Origin: Phycisphaeraceae bacterium
GTDB lineage: Bacteria > Planctomycetota > Phycisphaerae > Phycisphaerales > UBA1924
Direction of reading: 5' to 3'
Assembly: GCA_009827205.1 (NCBI GenBank)
Contig: WUAK01000003.1
Span: 1 to 31,970, forward strand
Length of the DNA stretch: 31,970 bases
Shown here: positions 24,660-31,970 of the stretch, in pieces
How positions within the stretch are numbered: the stretch's first letter is position 1
How the letters are laid out: every line of letters starts with the position of its first letter
Position numbers and translations under genes: made by a program
The notes under the pieces: generated by a model
Told to the model about the DNA's origin: nothing
The model's database searches: none
Seen by the model: only the letters and a program-made list of their open reading frames with translations

Positions 24660-24703
24660 ACCCGAGCTCTGATCTGTAACTTCAGTTTGGCCCAACACAA
24701 CAA

Positions 24704-24728
24704 CGGGCCCGCATCTAGTGCGGGCCCG
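24704..24728. terminator. Bidirectional Rho-independent terminator
   Basis: A perfect 10-bp stem, CGGGCCCGCA (24704-24713) and TGCGGGCCCG (24719-24728), with the loop TCTAG. On the plus strand it is followed by CTTTA, and on the minus strand by TTGTTGTGTTG. It separates the convergent GH16 and PEP-CTERM genes. Confidence 0.85.
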
Positions 24729-24760
24729 CTTTACGTGTGTGGTTGTGCCTCACTTTTTGC

Positions 24761-25624
24761 TCAGCGTCGGCGGCGCATCGCCCCGAAACCGGCCAGTGCC
24801 AGTAGCGGCGCGGAGCCAGGCGCCGGGATCGCCGCGACCGGGATGCGGAAGATCAGGAACTCGTGGTGCCCGTCGTCGCCCTCGAGATCGGCTCGGAACG
24901 GGTTGGAGATGGTGGCGGGGTCCTCGTTGTACCACATCCACTGGCCGGTGGAGTCGATGCCGTTGATCGCGCCGAATGGGTGCGTGCCGCCCGCGCCGCC
25001 CGTGTTGTCGTCGCCGAAGACGAGGGCGCCGGTGCCGGGCGAGCCGTCGGGCAGGAGCCCGTTCTCGTCGACCCAGCCGACGCTGGTGCCCGCGCCGCCG
25101 CCCATCGAGTTTGCCAGCACGATTTGCGAGTTGATCAGGGCGATGTCCGCGGCACTGTTGGTCAGCGTGTCGCCCGCGATGTTGGAGTCGCGGTCGATGC
25201 CCGTCGCGAAGACCTCCCAGCCCACGCCCGGGTTGGTGCTGACGGTGGTGGACCCGACGGTGAACGACGCGATCGCGCCCTGGTAGGACGTGTCGTCGGA
25301 CCACGCGACGAGGTACATGTAGTCGCTGGCGGGGATCGCGTTGAGGTCGTAGAGCTCGGGCCCGACGCCGATGTTGCGGTACCCGTTGCCGGCGTTGGCG
25401 GTCCCCGCGGTGTAGAGCGTGGGCAGCCCGTTGGTGATCTCCGCAGCCAGGACGTTGCGGATCCCGCCGTAGTAGCTCGAGGTCGTCATCCCTGTGGCGC
25501 TGCCGAACCCGAACCCGTAGGCGTTGTCCACGGTGATGACGCCGTCAACGTCCACCTGCCCGAGGGCGGCAGAAGCCGAGGCGGCGGCGAGTGCGGTCAG
25601 TGCGATCTTGGTCTTTCGGTTCAC
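24761..25624 (-). CDS. Hypothetical secreted protein with PEP-CTERM-like anchor
   Basis: A 287-residue exported protein of unknown function. The signal peptide (~1-22) has a basic start and Ala/Ser-rich core ending Ala-Leu-Gly-Gln. The mature region is rich in Gly, Asn, Asp, Ser and Thr, almost free of Lys, Cys and His, and looks beta-rich; Ser-Asp-Tyr-Met-Tyr-Leu-Val-Ala-Trp-Ser and Trp-Met-Trp-Tyr-Asn-Glu-Asp are distinctive. The end is Ile-Pro-Ala-Pro-Gly-Ser-Ala, a hydrophobic stretch of ~14 and Arg-Arg-Arg-Arg. It starts with GTG at 25624 with GAAGGAG 6 nt before. It is expected in the envelope or matrix. Confidence 0.85.
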   Translation of the reverse strand: MNRKTKIALTALAAASASAALGQVDVDGVITVDNAYGFGFGSATGMTTSSYYGGIRNVLAAEITNGLPTLYTAGTANAGNGYRNIGVGPELYDLNAIPASDYMYLVAWSDDTSYQGAIASFTVGSTTVSTNPGVGWEVFATGIDRDSNIAGDTLTNSAADIALINSQIVLANSMGGGAGTSVGWVDENGLLPDGSPGTGALVFGDDNTGGAGGTHPFGAINGIDSTGQWMWYNEDPATISNPFRADLEGDDGHHEFLIFRIPVAAIPAPGSAPLLALAGFGAMRRRR

Positions 25625-25690
25625 GTCTGTCTCCTTCGTGGTGGCCCCCGGTCATGCGTAGATTCGGGAGGTGGTACGGGAGACATCCGC

Positions 25691-25702
25691 AGTTTGGGGA
25701 TG
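25691..25702 (+). repeat. 12-base copy of the icd 3'-end sequence, left side of AT-rich island
   Basis: AGTTTGGGGATG here is identical to part of the icd coding end on the opposite strand (27697-27708). Including the three bases before it, 14 of 15 agree. It stands about 210 bp before the OLD-like gene and near the left change in base composition. Two 7-base words, AAGTGGA (25743-25749) and TAACGCC (25766-25772), also occur in the same order at the icd end (27682-27688, 27670-27676). Confidence 0.5.
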
Positions 25703-25760
25703 GGGCACGACATGGAAGGTCGCAGATTTAGGAGGAAATTCCAAGTGGAGATAGCCACAC

Positions 25761-25823
25761 GCTAATAACGCCCACAGCCGGATTCGGAAGTGGGGGAGAT
25801 ATGCACGGTGATGGGCTTAGAGC
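25761..25823. repeat. Nested imperfect inverted repeats before the OLD-like gene
   Basis: An outer imperfect pair (25761-25774 with 25812-25823, with bulges; GCT, TAA and GCCCA blocks all match) encloses CCCAC (25771-25775) / GTGGG (25790-25794) and CCG/CGG around a GATT loop. It could be a transcript leader hairpin or an operator. No T-tract follows, so a terminator is unlikely. The 286-bp gap holds no ORF of note. Confidence 0.35.
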
Positions 25824-25909
25824 GGAAATGTGGAAGAGATTCAACAGATATAGTGTTCAGTATGAAGATACTCGACTCGGCTCTATTGAGTGTGAGCGTA
25901 TACTGAGGT

Positions 25910-27670
25910 ATGCAGTTAACCAGTATCCAATTGTCGCAGTTCAAGAAATTTAAGAAATATGCTGTGTCAACAAGGCACATGAATATATTAACCGGCCCAA
26001 ATAACTGTGGAAAATCTACAATATTGGATGCACTTCGTCTACTTGAAAGCGCACATCGGCACGCCTCTAGGCGAAAACCAGTGCAATTTCATAATAAGGA
26101 AGATGATGGTGTTCCGCCGGGCTATGGCTGGCAACTGCCAGGAAGTGCAATCCCAATTTCCATTGAGAACATTCACACAAACTATGGGGACGAACCAGTT
26201 CATTGCACTTTTAAGTTCGAAGGCAAGAGGCAATTGGATCTGTGGTTTGGGAAGCAGACACGACCGAGAATGTACATTGTTTCAGAAGGACGATTACCGG
26301 TATCTACTACAGCATTCAAAAAACAGTATCCACTAAACTTGTCTGTTGTGCCAACGCTTGGCCCGTTGGAACGAGAAGAAGATATTGTCGATCCGGAATA
26401 CTTAGAAAGATGGGCGGGGGGTCGGCGTGCGCCGAGGTTGTTTAGAAACTACTGGTACAATTACGGAGATCGGTTTGATACCTTTGCCCAATTAGTACAG
26501 TCAACGTGGCCTGGCATAGAAATTTTACCACCTGAGCGTCCTGAACTGTTAAGCAAGAATCTTACGATGTTCTGTAAAGAGCAGGGAGTAGATCGAGAAG
26601 TAGCATGGGCTGGATTTGGTTTTCAAGTCTGGCTTCAACTTCTAACTCATGTATTGCGTATACCTGATACAGATATTATCGTGGTTGATGAACCTGAAAT
26701 TTATCTTCATCCGGATCTACATCAGAAGATTCTGACCCTTCTACGCGATCGTGCCTCTCAGGTTTTTCTCGCAACGCACTCTGTTGAGATAATTGGCGAA
26801 GCAGAGCCAAACGAAGTAGTACTAGTTGAGCCACATCGGCAAGCTGCGAGACGGCTCAATGATTATGAAGGGTTACAATCTGCCGTTGAACTGGTAGGTT
26901 CGCGTCAAAATATCCAACTCCGAAGGCTAGCTGATGCTCGTCGCGTCTTGTTTGTAGAAGGTAAAGATAAGAAATTATTATCGAGATTTATGTCCAAGCT
27001 GTCGCTGCCTGATTTTGGAACATTAGGTGTTGTGGTCATTCCTGTGGGAGGATTTTCAAGTCACTCAAGAGTGTCGAACGCACAGTGGGCATTTGATAAA
27101 GTGCTCGGGACCAGTATATCGGTTGGGGTGTTGTTAGATCGGGATTACCGAAGTAGTGAGGAGTGTAAACAAATAACTGAACAGTTAGCTGATACTGTTG
27201 ATTTTATACATATATTAGAAAAGAAAGAAATCGAGAACTACGTACTAGTTCCAAGAGCAATTCACGCTGCAATTGAAGCTAGGTTAGCTGCAAGGATTGA
27301 GCACGGCAGTCTTGGTGCGATGCCAGATATAGACATCGATGAGCTACTAGAGAAGTCCACGACTGATTTATCAGTTCATGTTGAGTCTCAGCGAATTGCG
27401 AGGTTGCTTGAAGCAAGGGCAAATAAGCAAGTAGATAGTGCAGTTATTGTGGCGGAAGAAAAGCAGCGATTTGGCGAGTTATGGAGTGCGAATGAGGGCA
27501 GGTGTTCAATAGCCGGTGGAAAAGAGATAATATCTTCCCTAAATCGAATGTTGCGTGATGCCTATAGCGTTTCCATAACTGATGTTGGGATAATGCAGTA
27601 CATGCGACTAGGCGAAGTACCTAAGGAAATGGCAAATCTATGTAAAAGAATAGTTGAGTTTGCTGCTTAG
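25910..27670 (+). CDS. OLD-like ABC-ATPase/TOPRIM endonuclease, candidate defence gene
   Basis: A 586-residue protein with an N-terminal SMC/ABC-like ATPase and a C-terminal TOPRIM nuclease domain, the OLD (overcoming lysogenisation defect) architecture. ATPase motifs: Walker A Gly-Pro-Asn-Asn-Cys-Gly-Lys-Ser-Thr (29-37), Walker B Ile-Ile-Val-Val-Asp260-Glu261-Pro-Glu, and H-loop Thr-His290-Ser. TOPRIM: Phe-Val-Glu350-Gly-Lys and Leu-Leu-Asp410-Arg-Asp412-Tyr, then Lys-Lys-Glu-Ile-Glu-Asn-Tyr typical of this group. Relatives (OLD, GajA, AriA/AriB) act against phage. No partner gene such as a UvrD-like helicase is adjacent, so it would act alone. The coding sequence is visibly AT-rich (many TTA, ATA, AGA codons), unlike every neighbour, which points to transfer. 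It ends 3 bp from the icd stop. Confidence 0.88.
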   Translation: MQLTSIQLSQFKKFKKYAVSTRHMNILTGPNNCGKSTILDALRLLESAHRHASRRKPVQFHNKEDDGVPPGYGWQLPGSAIPISIENIHTNYGDEPVHCTFKFEGKRQLDLWFGKQTRPRMYIVSEGRLPVSTTAFKKQYPLNLSVVPTLGPLEREEDIVDPEYLERWAGGRRAPRLFRNYWYNYGDRFDTFAQLVQSTWPGIEILPPERPELLSKNLTMFCKEQGVDREVAWAGFGFQVWLQLLTHVLRIPDTDIIVVDEPEIYLHPDLHQKILTLLRDRASQVFLATHSVEIIGEAEPNEVVLVEPHRQAARRLNDYEGLQSAVELVGSRQNIQLRRLADARRVLFVEGKDKKLLSRFMSKLSLPDFGTLGVVVIPVGGFSSHSRVSNAQWAFDKVLGTSISVGVLLDRDYRSSEECKQITEQLADTVDFIHILEKKEIENYVLVPRAIHAAIEARLAARIEHGSLGAMPDIDIDELLEKSTTDLSVHVESQRIARLLEARANKQVDSAVIVAEEKQRFGELWSANEGRCSIAGGKEIISSLNRMLRDAYSVSITDVGIMQYMRLGEVPKEMANLCKRIVEFAA

Positions 27671-27673
27671 GCG

Positions 27674-28906
<1,233 letters not shown>

Positions 28907-29007
28907 CTGTGTCTCCTTGCTGGAGTTGGGTGGTTGAGGAGGAGCCCGTCTCGGGGCGTCACTGAAGGGTAGGAGGTGGCAGACACGCGTTCTGCGCATA
29001 CAGAAAG

Positions 29008-29034
29008 CCCACCCCTGATTTCCAGAGGTGGGCC
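29008..29034 (-). terminator. Rho-independent terminator after the 29073-30008 gene
   Basis: GCCCACC (29008-29014) pairs with GGTGGGC (29028-29034), with an inner CTG/CAG extension and a short loop. On the minus strand the stem is followed by TTTCTGT. It lies 38 bases past the PEP-CTERM gene stop and about 100 bases before icd, so icd needs its own promoter. Confidence 0.7.
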
Positions 29035-29072
29035 CTTGTGGTATCACGAATAGTGCGTTCTGCCCTGTCGGT

Positions 29073-30008
29073 TCAGCGGCGGCGACGCGTGGCACCGAGT
29101 GCCAGTGCCCCAAGAAGAGAAAGACTCGCAGGCGCAGGGATCGTCACAGGTGAAATGAACCGAAACGACTCGCCCTCGAGGATGATGTTGGAGTCGGTCC
29201 GCAGGAAGTTGCCGTTGGTCCAGAGAATGTCTCCGTTGCCGAGTTCGTACACGCCTCGCGGACCGAAGTCTGTCGCGGCGACAATCCCATTGTCCGTTCC
29301 GTCCGCGCCGATGGCGAACACACCCGAGGGCAGAGAGAAACCTGCGCCTAGCAGCGAGTCGTCGTCACGCACATACATTTGCTGAAGGAAGTCATAGCTT
29401 GTCGCGCCGTCTGATGAAGAGAATACGCCTAAGTAGTTTCCGGATGTGTCGTACCGATCGATGCCGTCGTTGCCAGAATCGATGTTTCCTACAAGGAGAT
29501 CACCGTTGTACTCGACGATATCGAAGTAGCTCGTGTCAGCCGGGTCGCGTCCGTTGAAGTTGTTGGAGACTGTGAGAGTGTTGATGTCAATAGCGACAAT
29601 GCCCTCGTTCGTGAAGGCGCTGTCGTTGCCGAGCGCGGCAAAGACGGTGTTGCCCACCAGAGTCATGCCTCTGATGTTGTTGAGCCCGCCCGTTCCATCG
29701 TTGGCGGTGGTGATATCCCCAAGGAATCCCCCCGAATCACGATCGAACCGGTAGATCCGGTCACCGACCTGGTCGGAGACCCAAATCTGGTTGCCTACCT
29801 CAATGCCCTCGATGGGTGTGGTGCTGGTGACCCCGACAGAAGCCGCGGCTGCACCGATATCCAGGTAGTTGGAGTTGACCACCGAACCGTCGAATGCATC
29901 GAGCAAGATGCCGACGTCGTTGTTCGAATCAAATGTCAACAGGAACTGAGACTGCGCGCTGCATGCTACTGCGATAGATGCAACGAATCCGATTGCTTTC
30001 AGTTTCAT
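29073..30008 (-). CDS. Secreted propeller-like protein with PEP-CTERM-like anchor
   Basis: A 311-residue exported protein. The signal peptide (~1-20) ends Ala-Cys-Ser-Ala-Gln-Ser. The mature part has repeating blades that read like a beta-propeller (Ile-Tyr-Arg-Phe-Asp-Arg-Asp-Ser-Gly-Gly-Phe-Leu-Gly, Ile-Asp-Arg-Tyr-Asp-Thr-Ser-Gly-Asn-Tyr-Leu-Gly, Gly-Val-Tyr-Glu-Leu-Gly-Asn-Gly-Asp-Ile). The end is Ile-Pro-Ala-Pro-Ala-Ser, a Leu/Ala/Gly stretch and Arg-Arg-Arg-Arg. The blade style matches the protein at 19232-20146, so both may be members of one family. GGGGAAA precedes the ATG by ~6 nt. Ligand and role are unknown; extracellular matrix or envelope location is inferred. Confidence 0.85.
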   Translation of the reverse strand: MKLKAIGFVASIAVACSAQSQFLLTFDSNNDVGILLDAFDGSVVNSNYLDIGAAAASVGVTSTTPIEGIEVGNQIWVSDQVGDRIYRFDRDSGGFLGDITTANDGTGGLNNIRGMTLVGNTVFAALGNDSAFTNEGIVAIDINTLTVSNNFNGRDPADTSYFDIVEYNGDLLVGNIDSGNDGIDRYDTSGNYLGVFSSSDGATSYDFLQQMYVRDDDSLLGAGFSLPSGVFAIGADGTDNGIVAATDFGPRGVYELGNGDILWTNGNFLRTDSNIILEGESFRFISPVTIPAPASLSLLGALALGATRRRR

Positions 30009-30037
30009 CTGTGTTTCCCCTCGCTAACCGCGTTATA

Positions 30038-30059
30038 CCGCTCGGTTGCATCCGAGCGG
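30038..30059. repeat. Perfect 8-bp inverted repeat in the divergent region
   Basis: CCGCTCGG (30038-30045), loop TTGCAT, CCGAGCGG (30052-30059). On the minus strand TATAAC (30037-30032), a good -10 box, follows at once, so the repeat lies where a repressor could cover the promoter of the 29073-30008 gene; no matching -35 box was found. It could also be a leader hairpin. Confidence 0.45.
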
Positions 30060-30211
30060 CCCACTACACAAGTTAGATTACCGAGCATCGAGGGCGAGCG
30101 GAACCCCGGGCGAACGAATTTACACTGATGTCTTTAGCGGAGAATGAACTCCTCAAAAATTTGCATAGGATTGCTTGCAAAGCGAGTTTTTGTTCTTTGA
30201 AAGGGGCGGCT

Positions 30212-31579
30212 ATGTCTTCTAAGTGTCAGCAAACTCTGCAAACAGGCGCAAAGATTGCTAGCCAGTATCTAGCTGAGCTATCGGATAGAGCTGTGCAACC
30301 GAACGAAGACGGATTGAACGGTCTCGCTGCGCTCGATGTCGATCTACCGGATTTGCCCCAGGATTCGAGCGAGGTGCTCAACGAGTTACATGCCCACGGC
30401 TCGCCCGCCACGATCGCTTCCGCGGGGCCTCGCTACTTTGGGTTCGTCATCGGAGGCGTTGTTCCCGCAGCACTCGGCGCAAGCGTGCTCGCAAGCGCCT
30501 GGGATCAGAACACGGGCATGCAGGTCTGCACGCCGATCGGCGCCAAACTCGAGGAAATCAGCTCGCGATGGCTGATCGATCTGCTCCGATTCGACCCGGC
30601 CTGCGGCGTGGGCTTTGTTACTGGTGCAACAGTCGCCAACTTCACAGCGATCTGTGCTGCGCGTCACAGGCTTCTTGCAAACAAGGATTGGGATGTCGAG
30701 CAGGAGGGCCTCTTTGGTGCGCCGCCCATCCGTGTTGTCGTGGGCGAGCAGGTCCACGCGAGCGTCAAGAAGGCTCTCTCACTTTCGGGGTTCGGTCGTG
30801 CCCGTGTTGAAACCGTTGCTGTAGACGATCAGGGCCGCATGATCCCGAGCAGGATCCCCGAGCTGGACGACATGACGCTGCTCTGCCTGCAAGCGGGCGA
30901 GGTGAACACCGGCGCTTTCGATCCATTTACCGAGATCGTTGGTCACGCAAAGGAAGCTGGTGCCTGGGTTCACGTCGACGGTGCGTTCGGACTGTGGGCC
31001 AGGGCATGTTCTGAGTTTGACAACAAGACAGCGGGATTGGAGCTGGCCGACAGCTGGGCGGCTGATGCACACAAGTGGCTCAACGTGCCGTATGACTCTG
31101 GCCTGGTCATCTGCAGAGACCGGGAGGCGATCGTCAATGCGATGACGATCAAAGCGCCGTATCTGGATGACAAGTCGCCCTACGAGCCATGCTGGTTCAC
31201 GCCCGAACTCAGCAGGCGCGCGCGTGGCACAGAGGTCTACGCGGCGATCCGCTCTCTCGGTAGGTCTGGGGTGTCCGACATGATCAGCCGGTGCTGCAGG
31301 CACGCGCGTCGGTTTGCGGGTGAACTCGAAGCTTCGGGGTTTGAGATTCTCAATGATGTCGTGCTCAATCAGGTACTTGTCCGCTTCGGCGATGACCAGC
31401 AGACAAAGCGTGCGATTGAGCTGATTCAGCAAGACGGCACGTGCTGGGCGGGCGGCACAACCTGGCAGGGCAAGCACGCGATGCGCATCAGCGTTTCATC
31501 GTGGGCGACCACCGATGAAGATGTCACCGCGAGCCTCGAAGCCATGATTCGCTGCGGCAAGCAGGCATACGCCTGCTAG
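30212..31579 (+). CDS. Group II pyridoxal-phosphate-dependent decarboxylase
   Basis: A 455-residue PLP enzyme of fold type I, of the aromatic-L-amino-acid/glutamate/diaminobutyrate decarboxylase family. Key features: Thr-Gly-Ala-Thr-Val-Ala-Asn-Phe-Thr-Ala (phosphate-binding part), His-Val-Asp-Gly-Ala-Phe-Gly (PLP-ring Asp) and Asp-Ala-His-Lys-Trp-Leu-Asn, whose Lys binds PLP. Substrate is not decided; members decarboxylate amino acids or, in some lineages, cleave them otherwise. ATG at 30212 has GAAAGGGG 6 nt before it and is preferred to the in-frame ATG at 30128, whose 28 extra residues are AT-rich and unlike the family. Two hairpins lie at and after its end. Confidence 0.9.
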   Translation: MSSKCQQTLQTGAKIASQYLAELSDRAVQPNEDGLNGLAALDVDLPDLPQDSSEVLNELHAHGSPATIASAGPRYFGFVIGGVVPAALGASVLASAWDQNTGMQVCTPIGAKLEEISSRWLIDLLRFDPACGVGFVTGATVANFTAICAARHRLLANKDWDVEQEGLFGAPPIRVVVGEQVHASVKKALSLSGFGRARVETVAVDDQGRMIPSRIPELDDMTLLCLQAGEVNTGAFDPFTEIVGHAKEAGAWVHVDGAFGLWARACSEFDNKTAGLELADSWAADAHKWLNVPYDSGLVICRDREAIVNAMTIKAPYLDDKSPYEPCWFTPELSRRARGTEVYAAIRSLGRSGVSDMISRCCRHARRFAGELEASGFEILNDVVLNQVLVRFGDDQQTKRAIELIQQDGTCWAGGTTWQGKHAMRISVSSWATTDEDVTASLEAMIRCGKQAYAC

Positions 31580-31618
31580 CTGAGATCCGCATCCGAATTT
31601 ATGAATGGAACGGATGCG
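31561..31618 (+). repeat. Two hairpins at the end of the PLP decarboxylase gene
   Basis: GCAGGC (31561-31566) / GCCTGC (31571-31576) with loop ATAC overlaps the last codons. CGCATCCG (31588-31595) / CGGATGCG (31611-31618) with a 15-base loop follows the stop. Neither is followed by a T-run, so they may slow transcription or protect the mRNA end rather than be classic terminators. Confidence 0.4.
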
Positions 31619-31634
31619 AGCGGGCTATTCGCGG

Positions 31635-31663
31635 ATGACACCTCGCTGAGCCTGTGATAGGCT
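31635..31663 (+). promoter_or_regulatory. Probable promoter of the S10 peptidase gene
   Basis: ATGACA (31635-31640, 5 of 6 to TTGACA), 17-base spacer, TAGGCT (31658-31663) preceded by TG one base away (extended -10). A GAGCCT/AGGCTC inverted repeat (31648-31664) overlaps the -10 region. Confidence 0.45.
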
Positions 31664-31674
31664 CGTACTCCACG

Positions 31675-31690
31675 CCCGCCCCTCGGCGGG
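31675..31690 (+). repeat. Short GC hairpin in the S10 peptidase leader
   Basis: CCCGCC (31675-31680), loop CCTC, GGCGGG (31685-31690), ending just before the AGGAG ribosome site at 31694-31698. A hairpin so close to the ribosome site may tune translation. Confidence 0.4.
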
Positions 31691-31706
31691 ATCAGGAGAC
31701 TCCCCT

Positions 31707-31970
31707 ATGAGATACGTTCGGCACGCGTTCACCGCTCTCGCCTTGCTCGGGCTGGGCACTCTTCCAGCACTCGCCCAGGACGACAAATCGGATCAAGCCG
31801 GCAACGCAGATGCGCCACACTTTGTCGCATATCCAGGTGAGCCCTCGGTGACGCACCACACCACCGTGATCAACGGCGAAACCATTCACTACGAAGCTAC
31901 CGCGGGCACGATCACGCTCGTCAATGACGAGGCGGGTGATGCAGAACCACGTGCACAGATGTTCTACATC
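31707..31970 (+). CDS. Secreted serine carboxypeptidase, peptidase family S10 (3'-truncated by window edge)
   Basis: Only the first 88 codons are inside the window. There is a signal peptide (~1-24, Ala-Leu-Ala-Leu-Leu-Gly-Leu-Gly then Ala-Leu-Ala-Gln). The mature start carries Ser-Val-Thr-His-His-Thr-Thr-Val-Ile-Asn-Gly, Ile-His-Tyr-Glu-Ala-Thr-Ala-Gly-Thr and Met-Phe-Tyr-Ile, the typical opening of bacterial S10 carboxypeptidases. The catalytic Ser-Asp-His residues would lie beyond 31970 and are not seen. AGGAG at 31694-31698 stands 8 nt before the ATG. The reading frame is open to the last base. Confidence 0.8.
   Translation, partial: MRYVRHAFTALALLGLGTLPALAQDDKSDQAGNADAPHFVAYPGEPSVTHHTTVINGETIHYEATAGTITLVNDEAGDAEPRAQMFYI

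Noticed and set aside
24863..25765. 300-residue plus-strand ORF opposite the PEP-CTERM gene
   Set aside because: It is Val/Gly/Arg-rich shadow sequence; the minus-strand protein has a signal peptide, sorting tail, ribosome site and terminator.
28907..29113. Extended start of icd
   Set aside because: The extension runs through the terminator at 29008-29034 and lacks family similarity; AAGGAGA precedes 28906.

Overview
The window looks like a chromosomal segment of a GC-rich marine planctomycete of the Phycisphaerae type. This rests on three secreted proteins ending in a PEP-CTERM-like tail (Pro-Ala-Pro, hydrophobic stretch, Arg-Arg-Arg-Arg), a GH16 glycosidase with a C-terminal dockerin of the planctomycete 'GC-type', a glycine-rich RRM protein, many genes without a Shine-Dalgarno sequence, and a B12-domain protein of a kind I associate with planctomycetes. 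No rRNA, tRNA, CRISPR array or insertion sequence was seen. After start-site correction no gap exceeds 300 bases.

Layout. 1-6000: the 3' part of a citrulline/arginine-deiminase-like hydrolase (CtlX), a DUF4332 helix-hairpin-helix protein, a single-pass membrane protein, an M19 dipeptidase, an M48 lipoprotein protease, UbiE/MenG and a secreted thioredoxin-fold protein. 5998-10838 (minus strand): a tight four-gene unit running from an ECF sigma factor through a single-pass membrane protein (anti-sigma-like by position) and a secreted protein to the ribosome GTPase TypA/BipA. 10981-15398: a B12-binding-fold protein divergent from two tandem TPR-sulfotransferases, then rplU. 15447-20146: a one-domain asparaginase-like protein, a lipoprotein, an AsmA-like protein, a membrane protein, the RRM protein with a strong terminator, a YciH/SUI1 protein with a Cys cluster, and a secreted beta-propeller.

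20233-24659: a winged-helix regulator, then a two-gene unit of an AhpD-like CMD protein and a four-cysteine Rrf2 regulator. That unit is preceded by a perfect 9-bp palindrome lying on the -10 region. It is followed by a catalytically degenerate FKBP lipoprotein, an SRPBCC protein and the GH16 enzyme. 24761-31970: a PEP-CTERM protein, a visibly AT-rich single-gene island coding for an OLD-like ABC-ATPase/TOPRIM nuclease, isocitrate dehydrogenase, another PEP-CTERM propeller, a group II PLP decarboxylase and the first 88 codons of an S10 carboxypeptidase.

The most interesting points are: the foreign-looking OLD-like gene docked 3 bp from the 3' end of icd (a classic phage integration gene in enterobacteria), with an icd-3'-end-like 15-mer at the far side of the island; the Rrf2/CMD unit with its self-evident operator; and the ECF sigma operon that leads into typA. 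Everything here is read by eye. No database search or folding program was run.
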